A stretch of 64,000 nt of DNA from Hyphomicrobiales bacterium. GTDB taxonomy: Bacteria > Pseudomonadota > Alphaproteobacteria > Rhizobiales > Rhizobiaceae. The translations under genes and the position numbers were made by a program. The notes below the pieces were generated by a model, which saw only the letters and a program-made list of their open reading frames with translations, was not told the DNA's origin and ran no database searches. How positions within the stretch are numbered: position 1 is the stretch's first letter; each line of letters begins with the position of its first letter. Below are positions 17,267 through 25,506 of the stretch, one piece after another. Location of the stretch: positions 124,001 to 188,000 of the forward strand of contig UCJA01000006.1 in assembly GCA_900472675.1 (NCBI GenBank), given 5' to 3'.

Positions 17267-17608
17267 TCAAAACAACCAAGTGCCGGGCGCGCTTATCGGC
17301 TGATCGCGATGCAGGTAAACAAGGCTTTTGATGCAGCGAGCCAGGTACCAGATCGATGTCGCGAACCACAGGAAAATGCCGATGACAAAGAATGTCAGCA
17401 CCATGCTGATCACGCCAAACAGAAGCCCTTTCCAGAAGGTCCCGATCAGATAGTTGTAATGCGACACGAGAAGCGGCGACGCCTTGCTGCGATCAATGTA
17501 ACTCAGTATGACGGCGGCCGGAGCAAAGACAATCATCAGAAAACCCGCAAGATATCCGAGCATCTTGTTATTTTCGGCTAATTTTACCGTGTAGGTATTT
17601 TCGGTCAT
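17267..17608 (-). CDS. Small membrane protein, DUF4870-like
   Basis: 113 residues with two to three hydrophobic segments (MLGYLAGFLMIVFAPAAVIL at about 16-35; GLLFGVISMVLTFFVIGIFL at about 61-80) and a loop containing SHYNYLIGTFW. The pattern of segments with an 'SHY...GTFW' loop is like the DUF4870/YIP-like small integral membrane family. GAGGG lies about 9 bases before the ATG. Its role is unknown. Confidence 0.65.
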   Translation of the reverse strand: MTENTYTVKLAENNKMLGYLAGFLMIVFAPAAVILSYIDRSKASPLLVSHYNYLIGTFWKGLLFGVISMVLTFFVIGIFLWFATSIWYLARCIKSLVYLHRDQPISAPGTWLF

Positions 17609-18060
17609 GGAGTGTCGCCCTCGTTGTTGAGACTAGCGTCATCGGTTGATTGGGTGAAACTGTTGTGCCCTTCATGGGCGGGTCTTGTTCTATGGCGACA
17701 GGCCGACCCAGTGCTGCTGGTTGGCAGCGAGGGAACTTACACTCCCTGTAAATGCACATTTCCACCTAATTCATAAACCGCGAGTTAAATACAGGCGGCG
17801 CGATCTCTCTTCCGGGAGTTGTTCGCGGAATACAGATTTGTATGTTGAATGAAAGGTTTACCGGTCGCATCCCAATATCGACCGGCGATGTGCAAGCACG
17901 CATGGCGTGTTAACGCCAAGGGTAGGCCTTAATACACAAGGCGGCACTATGGCCGGTTTCCGCTTGGTGCTCGGGCCCGGTTAAGACCCTGCATCGACGC
18001 CGCCGCAATGGACGTCACCGTCGCGAAGATTGGCGGCTGGATGACGGCTGCGAAACTATC
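17609..18060. other. Intergenic region without a clear gene
   Basis: 452 bases between visR and the DUF4870-like gene. I see no supported ORF, RNA gene or strong terminator. It is locally AT-richer around 17760-17860 and probably holds the promoter of the DUF4870-like gene. Confidence 0.4.
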
Positions 18061-18807
18061 CTAGTGAATGTAGCCGAGGCGGATGGCCTTGGCGATCGCC
18101 TGGATGCGGTTGACCGAGTCCAGCTTGATGGTGGCCGATCCCAGATAGGCGTTGACGGTGTGGACGGAGAGGCCGAGCTTTTCGGCGATCTCTTCACTGA
18201 TGCGCCCGTCTCCGGCCAGCTGCAGGCAGGCGATCTCACGCTCGCTCAAGGTTTCGGCCGGCACGGTGCGGCGTTCGTCGAGCGCCAGAAGATCCATCAT
18301 GACCTGGCAGCTGCGGACGTGCTGGTCGATGATCAGGTCGCTGCCGAGCTCGACCACCGTCGCTAGGAAGGCGACGTAGCCATTGCCCAGCGCGCCGAGA
18401 CGCACCGGAAAGGCAATCCCCGAAAAGCCTATCGTCTTCGGTTCCAGCCGCCGGACGAGCGGCGCGAACTCGCCGGCATCTGCAAAGCTCGTGTTTTCCG
18501 ATCCGTTCCAGATGAGGGGCAAAACGGAGACCTCGATGTGGTCGAGGAAGACCTCGCCATAGCCGCTCATCAGTTCTGCCTGATGTTCAGCTCCACCGAC
18601 GCCCCAGTTCTCCAGTTCGCAGACCAGCTTGCGCTTGTTGGGCAGGCCTGCGGCAGCGATCCGGAAGACGGCGAAGTGGCGCGCCTTCAGGTTCTTCTGC
18701 ATGGCGACGAGCTTGGGAAAGACATCCGATCGGCTGGACGCGCGCTGCAGCCGGAGACTCTGGATATTGCCTGTTCCGTCTGCCATGCCGCTGCGCGTGT
18801 AACCCAT
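18061..18807 (-). CDS. visR: LuxR-type motility master regulator VisR
   Basis: 248 residues. The N-terminal two thirds (about 20-175) is a ligand or signal-sensing domain. Residues about 185-248 are a LuxR/GerE helix-turn-helix (LSEREIACLQLAGDGRISEE, then KLGLSVHTVNAYLGSATIKL). In rhizobia VisN and VisR act together as the top regulator of flagellar and chemotaxis genes through Rem. TAAGGGG lies a few bases before the ATG. It starts 20 bases after the visN stop, so visN-visR is an operon. The identification rests on the tandem LuxR pair next to fliF as well as on sequence. Confidence 0.9.
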   Translation of the reverse strand: MGYTRSGMADGTGNIQSLRLQRASSRSDVFPKLVAMQKNLKARHFAVFRIAAAGLPNKRKLVCELENWGVGGAEHQAELMSGYGEVFLDHIEVSVLPLIWNGSENTSFADAGEFAPLVRRLEPKTIGFSGIAFPVRLGALGNGYVAFLATVVELGSDLIIDQHVRSCQVMMDLLALDERRTVPAETLSEREIACLQLAGDGRISEEIAEKLGLSVHTVNAYLGSATIKLDSVNRIQAIAKAIRLGYIH

Positions 18808-18827
18808 TGCGTCCCCTTAGTCTCTCG

Positions 18828-19565
18828 TTACACGAGGTTGTTGCGAACCGCATAGGCGATCGCTTCCGAGCGTGTCTTCGTTGCGGTCTTGCGCATCACG
18901 CTGGTGATGTAGTTGTTGATCGTATTGCGGGAAATGCCGAGGATCACCGCGATCTCATCGCTGGTCTTGCCTTCGGCGATCCAGAACAGACACTCCAGCT
19001 CGCGCTCCGTCAGTTCGAAATCGCGCTCTGCCTTGGCGTCGCGTCCCTCGGCAAAGCTTGCGCCATAGGCCGCAAACAGGCCCACTTCGCGCAATCGCTC
19101 CTGGGACAGGATGATGCCTTCGCGAAAGAGCAGCATGAGCGAGAAGCGAGTACGACCGACGCAGAAGGTCAGCGAGCAGTACTGGCGGCTGATCTCATCC
19201 GGCGGCACGACATCGTCGGGCAGGAGAGAGAAACTCGGCGTCAGAAGCGACAGGCACTTTTCCAGCTCGGTGGAGCGGGCATAGCCGCTGGCCAGTTCGG
19301 AGCCGAGACGCCGGACAAGGTCGAAGGGCCAGTTCGAGGTGACGATGAAATCGAGGCCCTGTTCCTGGATCAGGTCGTAGCGGGCGAGCAGAACATGGGA
19401 GGCGCCGACATATTCGCCGAGCAGCCGCATCATCGCCTGGACGTTGTTGGAACTGCTGGCGACCGAAAGACGGCGCACCAACTGCTCTCTCGACATGACC
19501 TTAGTGCCGGCGAGTTCCACGTAGGAACGCCCTCCTGATTTCATGTCTGAACCTGGCAACTCCAT
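18828..19565 (-). CDS. visN: LuxR-type motility master regulator VisN
   Basis: 245 residues from the ATG at 19565, chosen because AAGGAG lies 10 bases upstream; a second in-frame ATG at 19544 (MKSGGRSYVELAGTK) is possible. The N-terminal domain contains the VisN-like ASHVLLARYDLIQEQGLDF and SNWPFDLVRRLGSELASGY segments. The C-terminal GerE helix-turn-helix is LTERELECLFWIAEGKTSDE followed by ILGISRNTINNYI. It is predicted to act with VisR on rem and the flagellar regulon. It lies directly downstream of fliF on the same strand, as in other rhizobia, but a terminator-like hairpin lies between them. Confidence 0.9.
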   Translation of the reverse strand: MELPGSDMKSGGRSYVELAGTKVMSREQLVRRLSVASSSNNVQAMMRLLGEYVGASHVLLARYDLIQEQGLDFIVTSNWPFDLVRRLGSELASGYARSTELEKCLSLLTPSFSLLPDDVVPPDEISRQYCSLTFCVGRTRFSLMLLFREGIILSQERLREVGLFAAYGASFAEGRDAKAERDFELTERELECLFWIAEGKTSDEIAVILGISRNTINNYITSVMRKTATKTRSEAIAYAVRNNLV

Positions 19566-19872
19566 CCGCGATCTGCTCCTTGCCACATGCACGATCAGTG
19601 CGCATGGGCCTGCTTTCAGGACGTCCGTTGATCCTGGCCCAGTGCCACCTCGCAGTCGGCTGTCGGATGTGACGGCCGTCGCGATAGCGACACTCGAACC
19701 ACCGGCTTCACCGTATGAAGCCTCGAACCACCGTGCGAATCAAAGGCATTCTAGGAAACGCTTTCGGAAAAGCTATTGCTGCATCACAGAAATTCCACAA
19801 TTGCTGCAAAAGCGCATCTTATTCGTGTACAGACTTGATTGTCGTCAATAGGCCAGCCCCTGCAAATGAAGA
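19566..19872. other. visN upstream region
   Basis: 307 bases between the fliF terminator hairpin and the visN start. It contains the likely visNR promoter; an AT-rich section is at 19735-19850. No ORF here is convincing. Confidence 0.4.
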
Positions 19873-19890
19873 GGCCGGGCATGCCCGGCC
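19873..19890 (-). terminator. Hairpin downstream of fliF
   Basis: An 18-base perfect palindrome, GGCCGGGCATGCCCGGCC, lies 28 bases after the fliF stop codon on the - strand. It is followed by tcttcattt, a weak T-rich tail. It probably ends the che-fliF transcript before visN. Confidence 0.6.
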
Positions 19891-19918
19891 TTCCTGTTCA
19901 TATCTCTGTGATGCCCGA

Positions 19919-21592
19919 TCAGGCGGCCTTGTCGACGGCCCATTTGCGCAGGATCTTGGCAGCACGCTCTTCCGAAATCTCGACCATCCGGGTGAGGCGT
20001 TTTTCCGGCCCTTCCTTGACCCGGCGGTTGAAACCGCCCTCGTCGGATCCGCCCAGAAGATCGTCGGAGCTGTCGAAGCCGAAGTCGGAACCGAAGCCAT
20101 CCATGAGGGCCGGGCTTGCGCCGCCCGGGGAGAAGTCCGGAAGCTCCAGGCCGGCTCCCTCGGTGACGGTCTCGCTGGTGACCACGGTGCCGCCCACGGT
20201 GCGGACCAAGGGGCGAAGGCCGAGCCAGACCACCAGGAAGGCAACACCGACGAAGGCGAGCGAGTTGATGATGCCGCCGATGTTACGGTTGAGCACGTCC
20301 ATCATGCCAGGGCCGCCAGCGGTCTCGTCCAGGAGCTGGCTCTCGACGAAGTCCATGGCCGTCAGGGTCACGACGTCGCCGCGCCCCTGATTGATACCCG
20401 CCGCCGATGCGACGATCTTCTGCATCTCGGCGAGATAGGCATCAACCTTGGCCTGGTCGGCAGGTTCGCCCACCATCTTGGCGATGCGGCCCTTGTTGAC
20501 CACCACGGCGATCGAGACCTTTTCGATCTGGTAGCCGTTGCGGGTCGTGGCCGTGGTCTTCTGGTTGATCTCGTAGTTGGTCTGCTCTTCCTTCTTGTCG
20601 GTCTGGTCGGAGGAGGCAGGACCATTGGGGCCACCCGCATCGGGGGCTGCCTGGGGCACGTTCTGCTCGACGGTCGCGGCATTGTCCTTCTGGCTCTGCT
20701 GCGACTTGGCGGCTTCCTTGGTGCTGCGGACAGAGCGCTCGACCCGCGAGTTCGGATCGTAGACCGTTTCCTGGATCTGCTGGCTGTCGGTGTTCAGCGA
20801 AGCGGTGACGCTGGACCGGAAGTTGTCCATGCCGAGGAAGGGGGCAAGGGCCTTGTCGATGTTGCTTTCGATTTCCTGCTGGACAGACTGGACCACGCCG
20901 AGCGACCGGGCGGCCTGGTTGTTGGTGCCATCGTCGCCGGATGCCAGCAGCTGGCCGGTGGAATCGAGAATGGTGACGTCGTCCACCTCAAGGCCCGGTA
21001 CGGCCGAGGCAACGAGATGGCGAATGGAGGAGGCGGCCTTGCGGCCGGCGCTGGAATTGGCGCGGATCATCACCGAAGCGGTCGGCTTCTGCTCACCGCG
21101 GCGGAAATTGCCGACGTCGGGCATGACGATGTGGACGCGAGCGGCATTGACGCCGTTGATCTGCTGGATGCTGCGGCCGATTTCGCCTTCGAGCGCACGG
21201 ACCCGGGTCACTTCCTGCATGAAGGAGGTGAGGCCCAGCGAACCGACGTTGTCGAAAAGCTCGTAGCCGGCGTTGGCGCTGTTCGGCAGGCCCTTGTCGG
21301 CCAGCAGAAGCCGTGCCTGGCTGGTCGCGCCGACGGGAACCTGGATGCTGGTGCCATCCGTGCCGACCTGGAAGGGGAGACTTGCCTCGGCCAGCGCGAT
21401 GCTGATCTGGTTGAGGTCGGATGTCTCCAGCCCCACATACAAGGTCTCATAGGCGGGCTTGTTGACGTAGAGCGCCGCCGCCAGGACAATCGCAATGGAC
21501 ACGACACCAACCGCCGCCATGGCGATCAATCGTGTCTGTCCAAGGTTGGCCAGATTTTTTCTTACAGTCGCTAATTGCGCTAACAGATTCAT
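19919..21592 (-). CDS. fliF: Flagellar MS-ring protein FliF
   Basis: 557 residues, usual for FliF. A membrane segment at about 22-42 (RLIAMAAVGVVSIAIVLAAA) is followed by ring-building motif domains (YETLYVGL, DLNQISIALAEA, then VRALEGEIGRSIQQINGV and ARVHIVMP). A charged, Gln/Asp-rich linker lies about 265-345. A second membrane segment is at about 435-455 (IINSLAFVGVAFLVVWLGL). The C-terminal tail (RLTRMVEISEERAAKILRKW) is the FliG-binding region. FliF forms the MS-ring in the inner membrane on which the switch and export gate assemble. It follows cheT by 139 bases on the same strand; a small hairpin lies in this gap. Confidence 0.96.
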   Translation of the reverse strand: MNLLAQLATVRKNLANLGQTRLIAMAAVGVVSIAIVLAAALYVNKPAYETLYVGLETSDLNQISIALAEASLPFQVGTDGTSIQVPVGATSQARLLLADKGLPNSANAGYELFDNVGSLGLTSFMQEVTRVRALEGEIGRSIQQINGVNAARVHIVMPDVGNFRRGEQKPTASVMIRANSSAGRKAASSIRHLVASAVPGLEVDDVTILDSTGQLLASGDDGTNNQAARSLGVVQSVQQEIESNIDKALAPFLGMDNFRSSVTASLNTDSQQIQETVYDPNSRVERSVRSTKEAAKSQQSQKDNAATVEQNVPQAAPDAGGPNGPASSDQTDKKEEQTNYEINQKTTATTRNGYQIEKVSIAVVVNKGRIAKMVGEPADQAKVDAYLAEMQKIVASAAGINQGRGDVVTLTAMDFVESQLLDETAGGPGMMDVLNRNIGGIINSLAFVGVAFLVVWLGLRPLVRTVGGTVVTSETVTEGAGLELPDFSPGGASPALMDGFGSDFGFDSSDDLLGGSDEGGFNRRVKEGPEKRLTRMVEISEERAAKILRKWAVDKAA

Positions 21593-21704
21593 TCTGTTCC
21601 CACATGCCTTACAGGATATCGAGCCTATGCCCGAGATGACTGTAGGAGCCGAAGCTTGTGCGAGCGTGTCGAAAGAACCGATTGGCGATCTAGCGGAAGC
21701 CGGG

Positions 21705-21721
21705 GCGCCTCAGCGAGGCGC
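21705..21721 (-). terminator. Hairpin between cheT and fliF
   Basis: A 7-bp stem (21705-21711 with 21715-21721) and 3-base loop lie 11 bases after the cheT stop. There is no T tract, so it may attenuate transcription or stabilise the mRNA end rather than fully terminate. Confidence 0.35.
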
Positions 21722-21731
21722 GGGCCAGAGA

Positions 21732-22121
21732 TCAGAAGAAATCGAAGTCGCCGGCCGCCTTGCTCAGCGGCTGGGAATGGCCGTGGCGCAGGCCGGTGCC
21801 AAGCGCCTTCTGCATGTCGGCGAGCTTGACGAGGCTGAGCGCGGTCGAGACATCGACGGTCCAGGTTTCGGGGATGGTTGAGGTGATGGTGTCGATGAAT
21901 TCCGCCAGCCCGCGGGTCTTCTGGACCGCAAGGTCGATCCCCTGCAGCACTTTCATGCTGTCATTGGACATCAGCATCTCGTCGCCACCCAGCTCGAGCA
22001 GCTGTGGCTCGATGCGCTCGATGAGATAGGCGACGTCATGCAGCTCCGAAACCAGACGCATCAGGACATCCGGCAGGGATTCGTCGAGGGAAACGCTCAA
22101 AGGGGTGACGATGTCATTCAT
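21732..22121 (-). CDS. cheT: Chemotaxis protein CheT (CheZ-like)
   Basis: 129 residues from the ATG at 22121 (MNDIVTPLSVSLDES); an upstream in-frame ATG at 22142 is an alternative. The protein is all-helical. It carries the CheZ-type phosphatase motif D-x-x-x-Q: Asp63 and Gln67 in GIDLAVQKT. It ends in an acidic-aromatic tail (AAGDFDFF) like the CheY-binding tail of CheZ. CheT in Sinorhizobium meliloti has been described as a protein of signal termination and adaptation that interacts with CheR. Here it closes the che operon, 31 bases after cheD. The DxxxQ motif predicts dephosphorylation of a CheY, probably CheY1 or CheY2. Confidence 0.8.
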   Translation of the reverse strand: MNDIVTPLSVSLDESLPDVLMRLVSELHDVAYLIERIEPQLLELGGDEMLMSNDSMKVLQGIDLAVQKTRGLAEFIDTITSTIPETWTVDVSTALSLVKLADMQKALGTGLRHGHSQPLSKAAGDFDFF

Positions 22122-22152
22122 GGCTTTCCCAGCTTCCTGCATAGATGGCAGA

Positions 22153-22710
22153 TCAAAAGAACTCGATCGAATTGTCGACTGGCTTCGGCGGCGTCCGGAC
22201 AGGGCGGGTTTCCAGGGCAACCGTTCGCTGAGTCTCGGCGCCGGTTAGCGGATACTGGCGTGCACGACCGCTGACGGGCCAGAATTCCAGCTTGCGTCCA
22301 TGTTCGCCGCCGGTGGAGGAGCCCACGACGGTGATGCCTTCATCGCGCAGGAACTGCATGGCGAAGGCGGCATTCTGCTCTCCAACGTTGGAGAAGCTCG
22401 CGATCGTCTTGGCACCCCCGAACACCTTTGCCTCCAGCCGGTCGCGCCTTGCGCCCTTCTTCAGCAAACCGTTGATCAGAAGCTCCATGAGGTGGACGCC
22501 GTAGCGGGTTGCGTCGCCTCCGGATGCCATGGCCTCCGCACTGCCGGGCAGCAGGAAGTGGTTCATGCCGCCGACACCGGCGACAGGATCGCGAAGACAA
22601 GCCGCCACGCAGGAGCCAAGGATCGTCGAAAGCACCGCTTCGGGATCGCTGACGACCTTGTACTCACCTTGAATAATGTGAATGCGCCTGGTCGCGGCGG
22701 CTTCTATCAT
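22153..22710 (-). CDS. cheD: Chemoreceptor glutamine deamidase CheD
   Basis: 185 residues. The catalytic Cys is in LGSCVAACL (Cys34) and the catalytic His in GMNHFLLP (His51), with the conserved Thr in the [20 protein letters not shown] region typical of CheD. CheD deamidates receptor Gln residues and in some bacteria aids CheY dephosphorylation. Its start codon overlaps the cheY2 stop by 4 bases (ATGA). The C-terminal tail ends SIEFF, resembling the CheT tail (DFDFF); shared CheY binding is a guess. Confidence 0.93.
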   Translation of the reverse strand: MIEAAATRRIHIIQGEYKVVSDPEAVLSTILGSCVAACLRDPVAGVGGMNHFLLPGSAEAMASGGDATRYGVHLMELLINGLLKKGARRDRLEAKVFGGAKTIASFSNVGEQNAAFAMQFLRDEGITVVGSSTGGEHGRKLEFWPVSGRARQYPLTGAETQRTVALETRPVRTPPKPVDNSIEFF

Positions 22711-23096
22711 TTCAGTGCTCCGAATACCGCCTCGATTGCGGCTTTCATTTTTTCGATGGTGAATGGCTTTGCCAGGACGTTGTTGGCGCCCAGTTGGGCC
22801 GCCTTCTGGACCAGTGCCCGGTCGCCCTGGGCGGTCAGAATGATGAAGGCCGCCTTCTTGGTATTCGGGTTGGCGCGGACGGCCTGGAGGAAGTTGATCC
22901 CGTCCATCTTCGGCATGTTGAAGTCGGAGATAACGAGATGATGTGGCTGCTCGGTCATGATCTTCAAGCCCTGCTCGCCGTCGCCGGCAGCGGTGATCTG
23001 CTTGAAGCCGAGCTGAGTCAGGGCATCGCTGAGCAGCAATCGACTCGTGACCTGATCGTCCACGATTAGTACTTTGATTTTTTCAGCGAGTGACAT
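22707..23096 (-). CDS. cheY2: Chemotaxis response regulator CheY2
   Basis: 129-residue single receiver domain. Phosphoacceptor Asp58 (LVISDFNMP), acidic pair Asp13-Asp14 (LIVDDQ), the Thr in FIILTAQG, and Lys in VLAKPF. In S. meliloti CheY2 is the output regulator that slows the flagellar motor while CheY1 acts as a phosphate sink. Here it lies between cheB and cheD, with its start touching the cheB stop codon. Confidence 0.93.
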   Translation of the reverse strand: MSLAEKIKVLIVDDQVTSRLLLSDALTQLGFKQITAAGDGEQGLKIMTEQPHHLVISDFNMPKMDGINFLQAVRANPNTKKAAFIILTAQGDRALVQKAAQLGANNVLAKPFTIEKMKAAIEAVFGALK

Positions 23097-24133
23097 TATT
23101 CGGCACCTTCTTTTCGGGCGGCAGTTAACTTCAACACTTCTTCACCAATGGAGCCTAACGGCAGCTGCTGTTCGACGGCCCCGATCTCGTAGGCCACCCG
23201 CGGCATGCCATAGACGACACAGGTTTTTTCATTCTGGCCAACCGTGCGAGCGCCCGCGCTGCGCATCTTCAGCAGACCAGACGCCCCGTCGCGACCCATG
23301 CCAGTCAGGATGACCCCGACCGCATTGCGGCCCGCCAGTTCCGCCACCGATTGAAAGAGAACGTCCACCGATGGCCTGTGGCCATTCACCGGATCACTTT
23401 CGAGCAGCCGGCAGCATGGCGCCGACGGATTGACCACCTGGAGATGCCGGTCGCCACCGGGCGCCAGGTAGATCTTGCCGATCTCAAGCCGAGCACCATC
23501 GGTCGCTTCCTGCACAACAGGAGCGCAAATACGATTAAGCCGTTCAGCAAAACTTTTCGTAAACGTGGACGGCATATGTTGAGTGATCACCGTCGGTGGG
23601 CAGTTCTGCGGGAAATTTTGCAACACCGTAATCAGCGCCTCAACACCTCCGGTTGACGATCCGATCGCCACAACCTTGCGACCCACCTTGTAGCCGGCAG
23701 CCGGGCTGATGACCTGTGCCACCTCCGCCGACCGGCGATGCGCCGAGCGAGCTGCCGCCTTCACCTTTTCGGCAAGATCCATGAAAGGACGGCCATCGCC
23801 CGGAGAGGGCTTGCCGACGCAATCGAAGGCGCCGATTTCAAGCGCGGCCAGCGTGGCATTGGCGCCGTGGTGGGTCATGGTCGAAACCATGATCACCGGC
23901 ATGGGACGCAGGCGCATGATCTTTTCGAGAAACTCCAGCCCATTCATGTTGGGCATCTCGATATCGAGGGTCACCACATCGGGGTTGAGCTGCTTGATCG
24001 CCGCACGGGCTTCCATTGCGTCGCCGGCCTGGCCGACAACGTTGACTTCCGGATCGGCGTTGAGGACGGCGGTGATGAGGCCGCGCATGGTGGGCGAGTC
24101 GTCGACGACGAGGACGCGTGCGGGGACGGTCAT
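23096..24133 (-). CDS. cheB: Receptor methylesterase CheB
   Basis: 345 residues from the ATG at 24133, which overlaps the cheR stop by 4 bases; upstream codons in this frame belong to cheR read out of frame. An N-terminal receiver (Asp57 in TLDIEMP) and a C-terminal methylesterase with Ser160 (GSSTGG), His186 (ITQHMP) and Asp in GMGRDGA form the catalytic triad. CheA phosphorylation activates removal of receptor methyl groups, giving adaptation. Confidence 0.96.
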   Translation of the reverse strand: MTVPARVLVVDDSPTMRGLITAVLNADPEVNVVGQAGDAMEARAAIKQLNPDVVTLDIEMPNMNGLEFLEKIMRLRPMPVIMVSTMTHHGANATLAALEIGAFDCVGKPSPGDGRPFMDLAEKVKAAARSAHRRSAEVAQVISPAAGYKVGRKVVAIGSSTGGVEALITVLQNFPQNCPPTVITQHMPSTFTKSFAERLNRICAPVVQEATDGARLEIGKIYLAPGGDRHLQVVNPSAPCCRLLESDPVNGHRPSVDVLFQSVAELAGRNAVGVILTGMGRDGASGLLKMRSAGARTVGQNEKTCVVYGMPRVAYEIGAVEQQLPLGSIGEEVLKLTAARKEGAE

Positions 24134-25038
24134 GCTGCCCTCCCCGCGCTCTTGCCGGTATAGCGGTAGGTGGTGATGCCGATGTTGTCGAAGGCGTTCT
24201 TGGCATCGCCCGACACACGTTCGGAGTGGCCGATATAGAGATGGCCCCCTTCCGGCAGCAGCGAGGCGAACCGCGACCAGATCTTCATCTGCGTCGGCTC
24301 GTCGAAGTAAATGACGACGTTGCGGCAGAAGATCACGTCGAAGCCGCCTTTGAAGGGCCACTGTGCCATGAGGTTCAGCTCGTTGAAGGTGATCAGCTTC
24401 TTGACCCGGTCATCGACCTGGTACTTGCGGCGACCATTGGCGTCGACCTCCCGGAACCACTGCTTGCGCATGGCAGGCGAGACGGTTTCTAGCGCGTTCT
24501 CATCGTAGAGGCCGGCCCGGGCGAGCGCCAGGATCTTGGGATCGATGTCGGTTGCAAGGATGCGCAGATCATAGTCGGCGGCATTGGGCAGCAGCGACAG
24601 CAAGGTCAGCGCGATCGAATAGGGCTCCTGCCCGTCCGAACAGGCTGCCGACCAGATACGCGCCCGGCCACCGTTCTTGACGCGGCTGATGAGGCCCGGA
24701 AGGACGTCATCGCGCAGATGTTCGAAGTGATGGTTCTCGCGGAAGAAGCGAGTGAAATTGGTGGTCAGGTAGGACAGCATTTCGCGACGTTCGCCGGCGC
24801 CCTCCTGCGATTCGACCAGTGCGATATAGTCCTTGAAGCCCCGCAGCCCCAGCGAACGGATATGCTTCGACAGCCGGGAATAGACCAGCGATGCCTTGGA
24901 GTCGTTGAGGAAGATGCCCGCGTCCGAATAGATCATGGCGGCGATTTCCGTGAGATCGCGACGGGTCAGCGGATATTCTCCGCTGGCCAGGACCTCGTCC
25001 GGCGACTGCCTGCTGTCGATAGCCCCTAAAGCTTTCAT
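24130..25038 (-). CDS. cheR: Receptor methyltransferase CheR
   Basis: 302 residues. An N-terminal helical CheR domain (about 20-90) precedes a SAM-dependent methyltransferase domain with [15 protein letters not shown] (motif I region), [10 protein letters not shown] and [14 protein letters not shown]. CheR adds methyl groups to receptor Glu residues. Start and stop overlap cheW and cheB by 4 bases each, so the operon is tightly coupled. Confidence 0.96.
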   Translation of the reverse strand: MKALGAIDSRQSPDEVLASGEYPLTRRDLTEIAAMIYSDAGIFLNDSKASLVYSRLSKHIRSLGLRGFKDYIALVESQEGAGERREMLSYLTTNFTRFFRENHHFEHLRDDVLPGLISRVKNGGRARIWSAACSDGQEPYSIALTLLSLLPNAADYDLRILATDIDPKILALARAGLYDENALETVSPAMRKQWFREVDANGRRKYQVDDRVKKLITFNELNLMAQWPFKGGFDVIFCRNVVIYFDEPTQMKIWSRFASLLPEGGHLYIGHSERVSGDAKNAFDNIGITTYRYTGKSAGRAA

Positions 25039-25502
25039 GCCGCTTCGCTTTCCTTTTCCGGGAAGAGTGCATCCAGTTCGATCAGGCAGATCATGCGCTT
25101 CTCGATGGCCAGGATGCCCCGGGCATATTGCTTTTCCAGATCGGAAGAGATCTCCGGCACGGGCTGGATGTTCTCTTCGGTGATGGTGAGGATGTCCGAC
25201 ACCGCCTCGACCAGTAGACCCACCAGGCGGCTTCCCACCTGCGCCACGATGATGACGTGACGCGCCGTCGGGTCCGCCACCCTCATTCCCAACCGGGCGG
25301 CGAGATCAACGATGGGCAGGACGACGCCGCGCAGGTTGATCACGCCCATCATGTATGCGGGCGCATGCGGCATCGGTGTCGCTTGCGTCCATCCGCGGAT
25401 TTCGCGGACGTACATGATGTTCACGCAGAATTCCTGGTCACCGATCCGGAAGGCGATCAGTTCGCGGTTACCTTGGGATAAGGTCTTCACGGCGTACGAC
25501 AT
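25035..25502 (-). CDS. cheW: Chemotaxis coupling protein CheW
   Basis: 155 residues, a single CheW (SH3-like) domain: LIAFRIGDQEFCVNIMYVRE, YMMGVINLRGVVLPIVDL and VGLLVEAVSDI. It couples receptors to CheA. GAGG just before the ATG serves as the Shine-Dalgarno. It starts 4 bases after the cheA stop. Confidence 0.95.
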   Translation of the reverse strand: MSYAVKTLSQGNRELIAFRIGDQEFCVNIMYVREIRGWTQATPMPHAPAYMMGVINLRGVVLPIVDLAARLGMRVADPTARHVIIVAQVGSRLVGLLVEAVSDILTITEENIQPVPEISSDLEKQYARGILAIEKRMICLIELDALFPEKESEAA

Positions 25503-25506
25503 GGCC

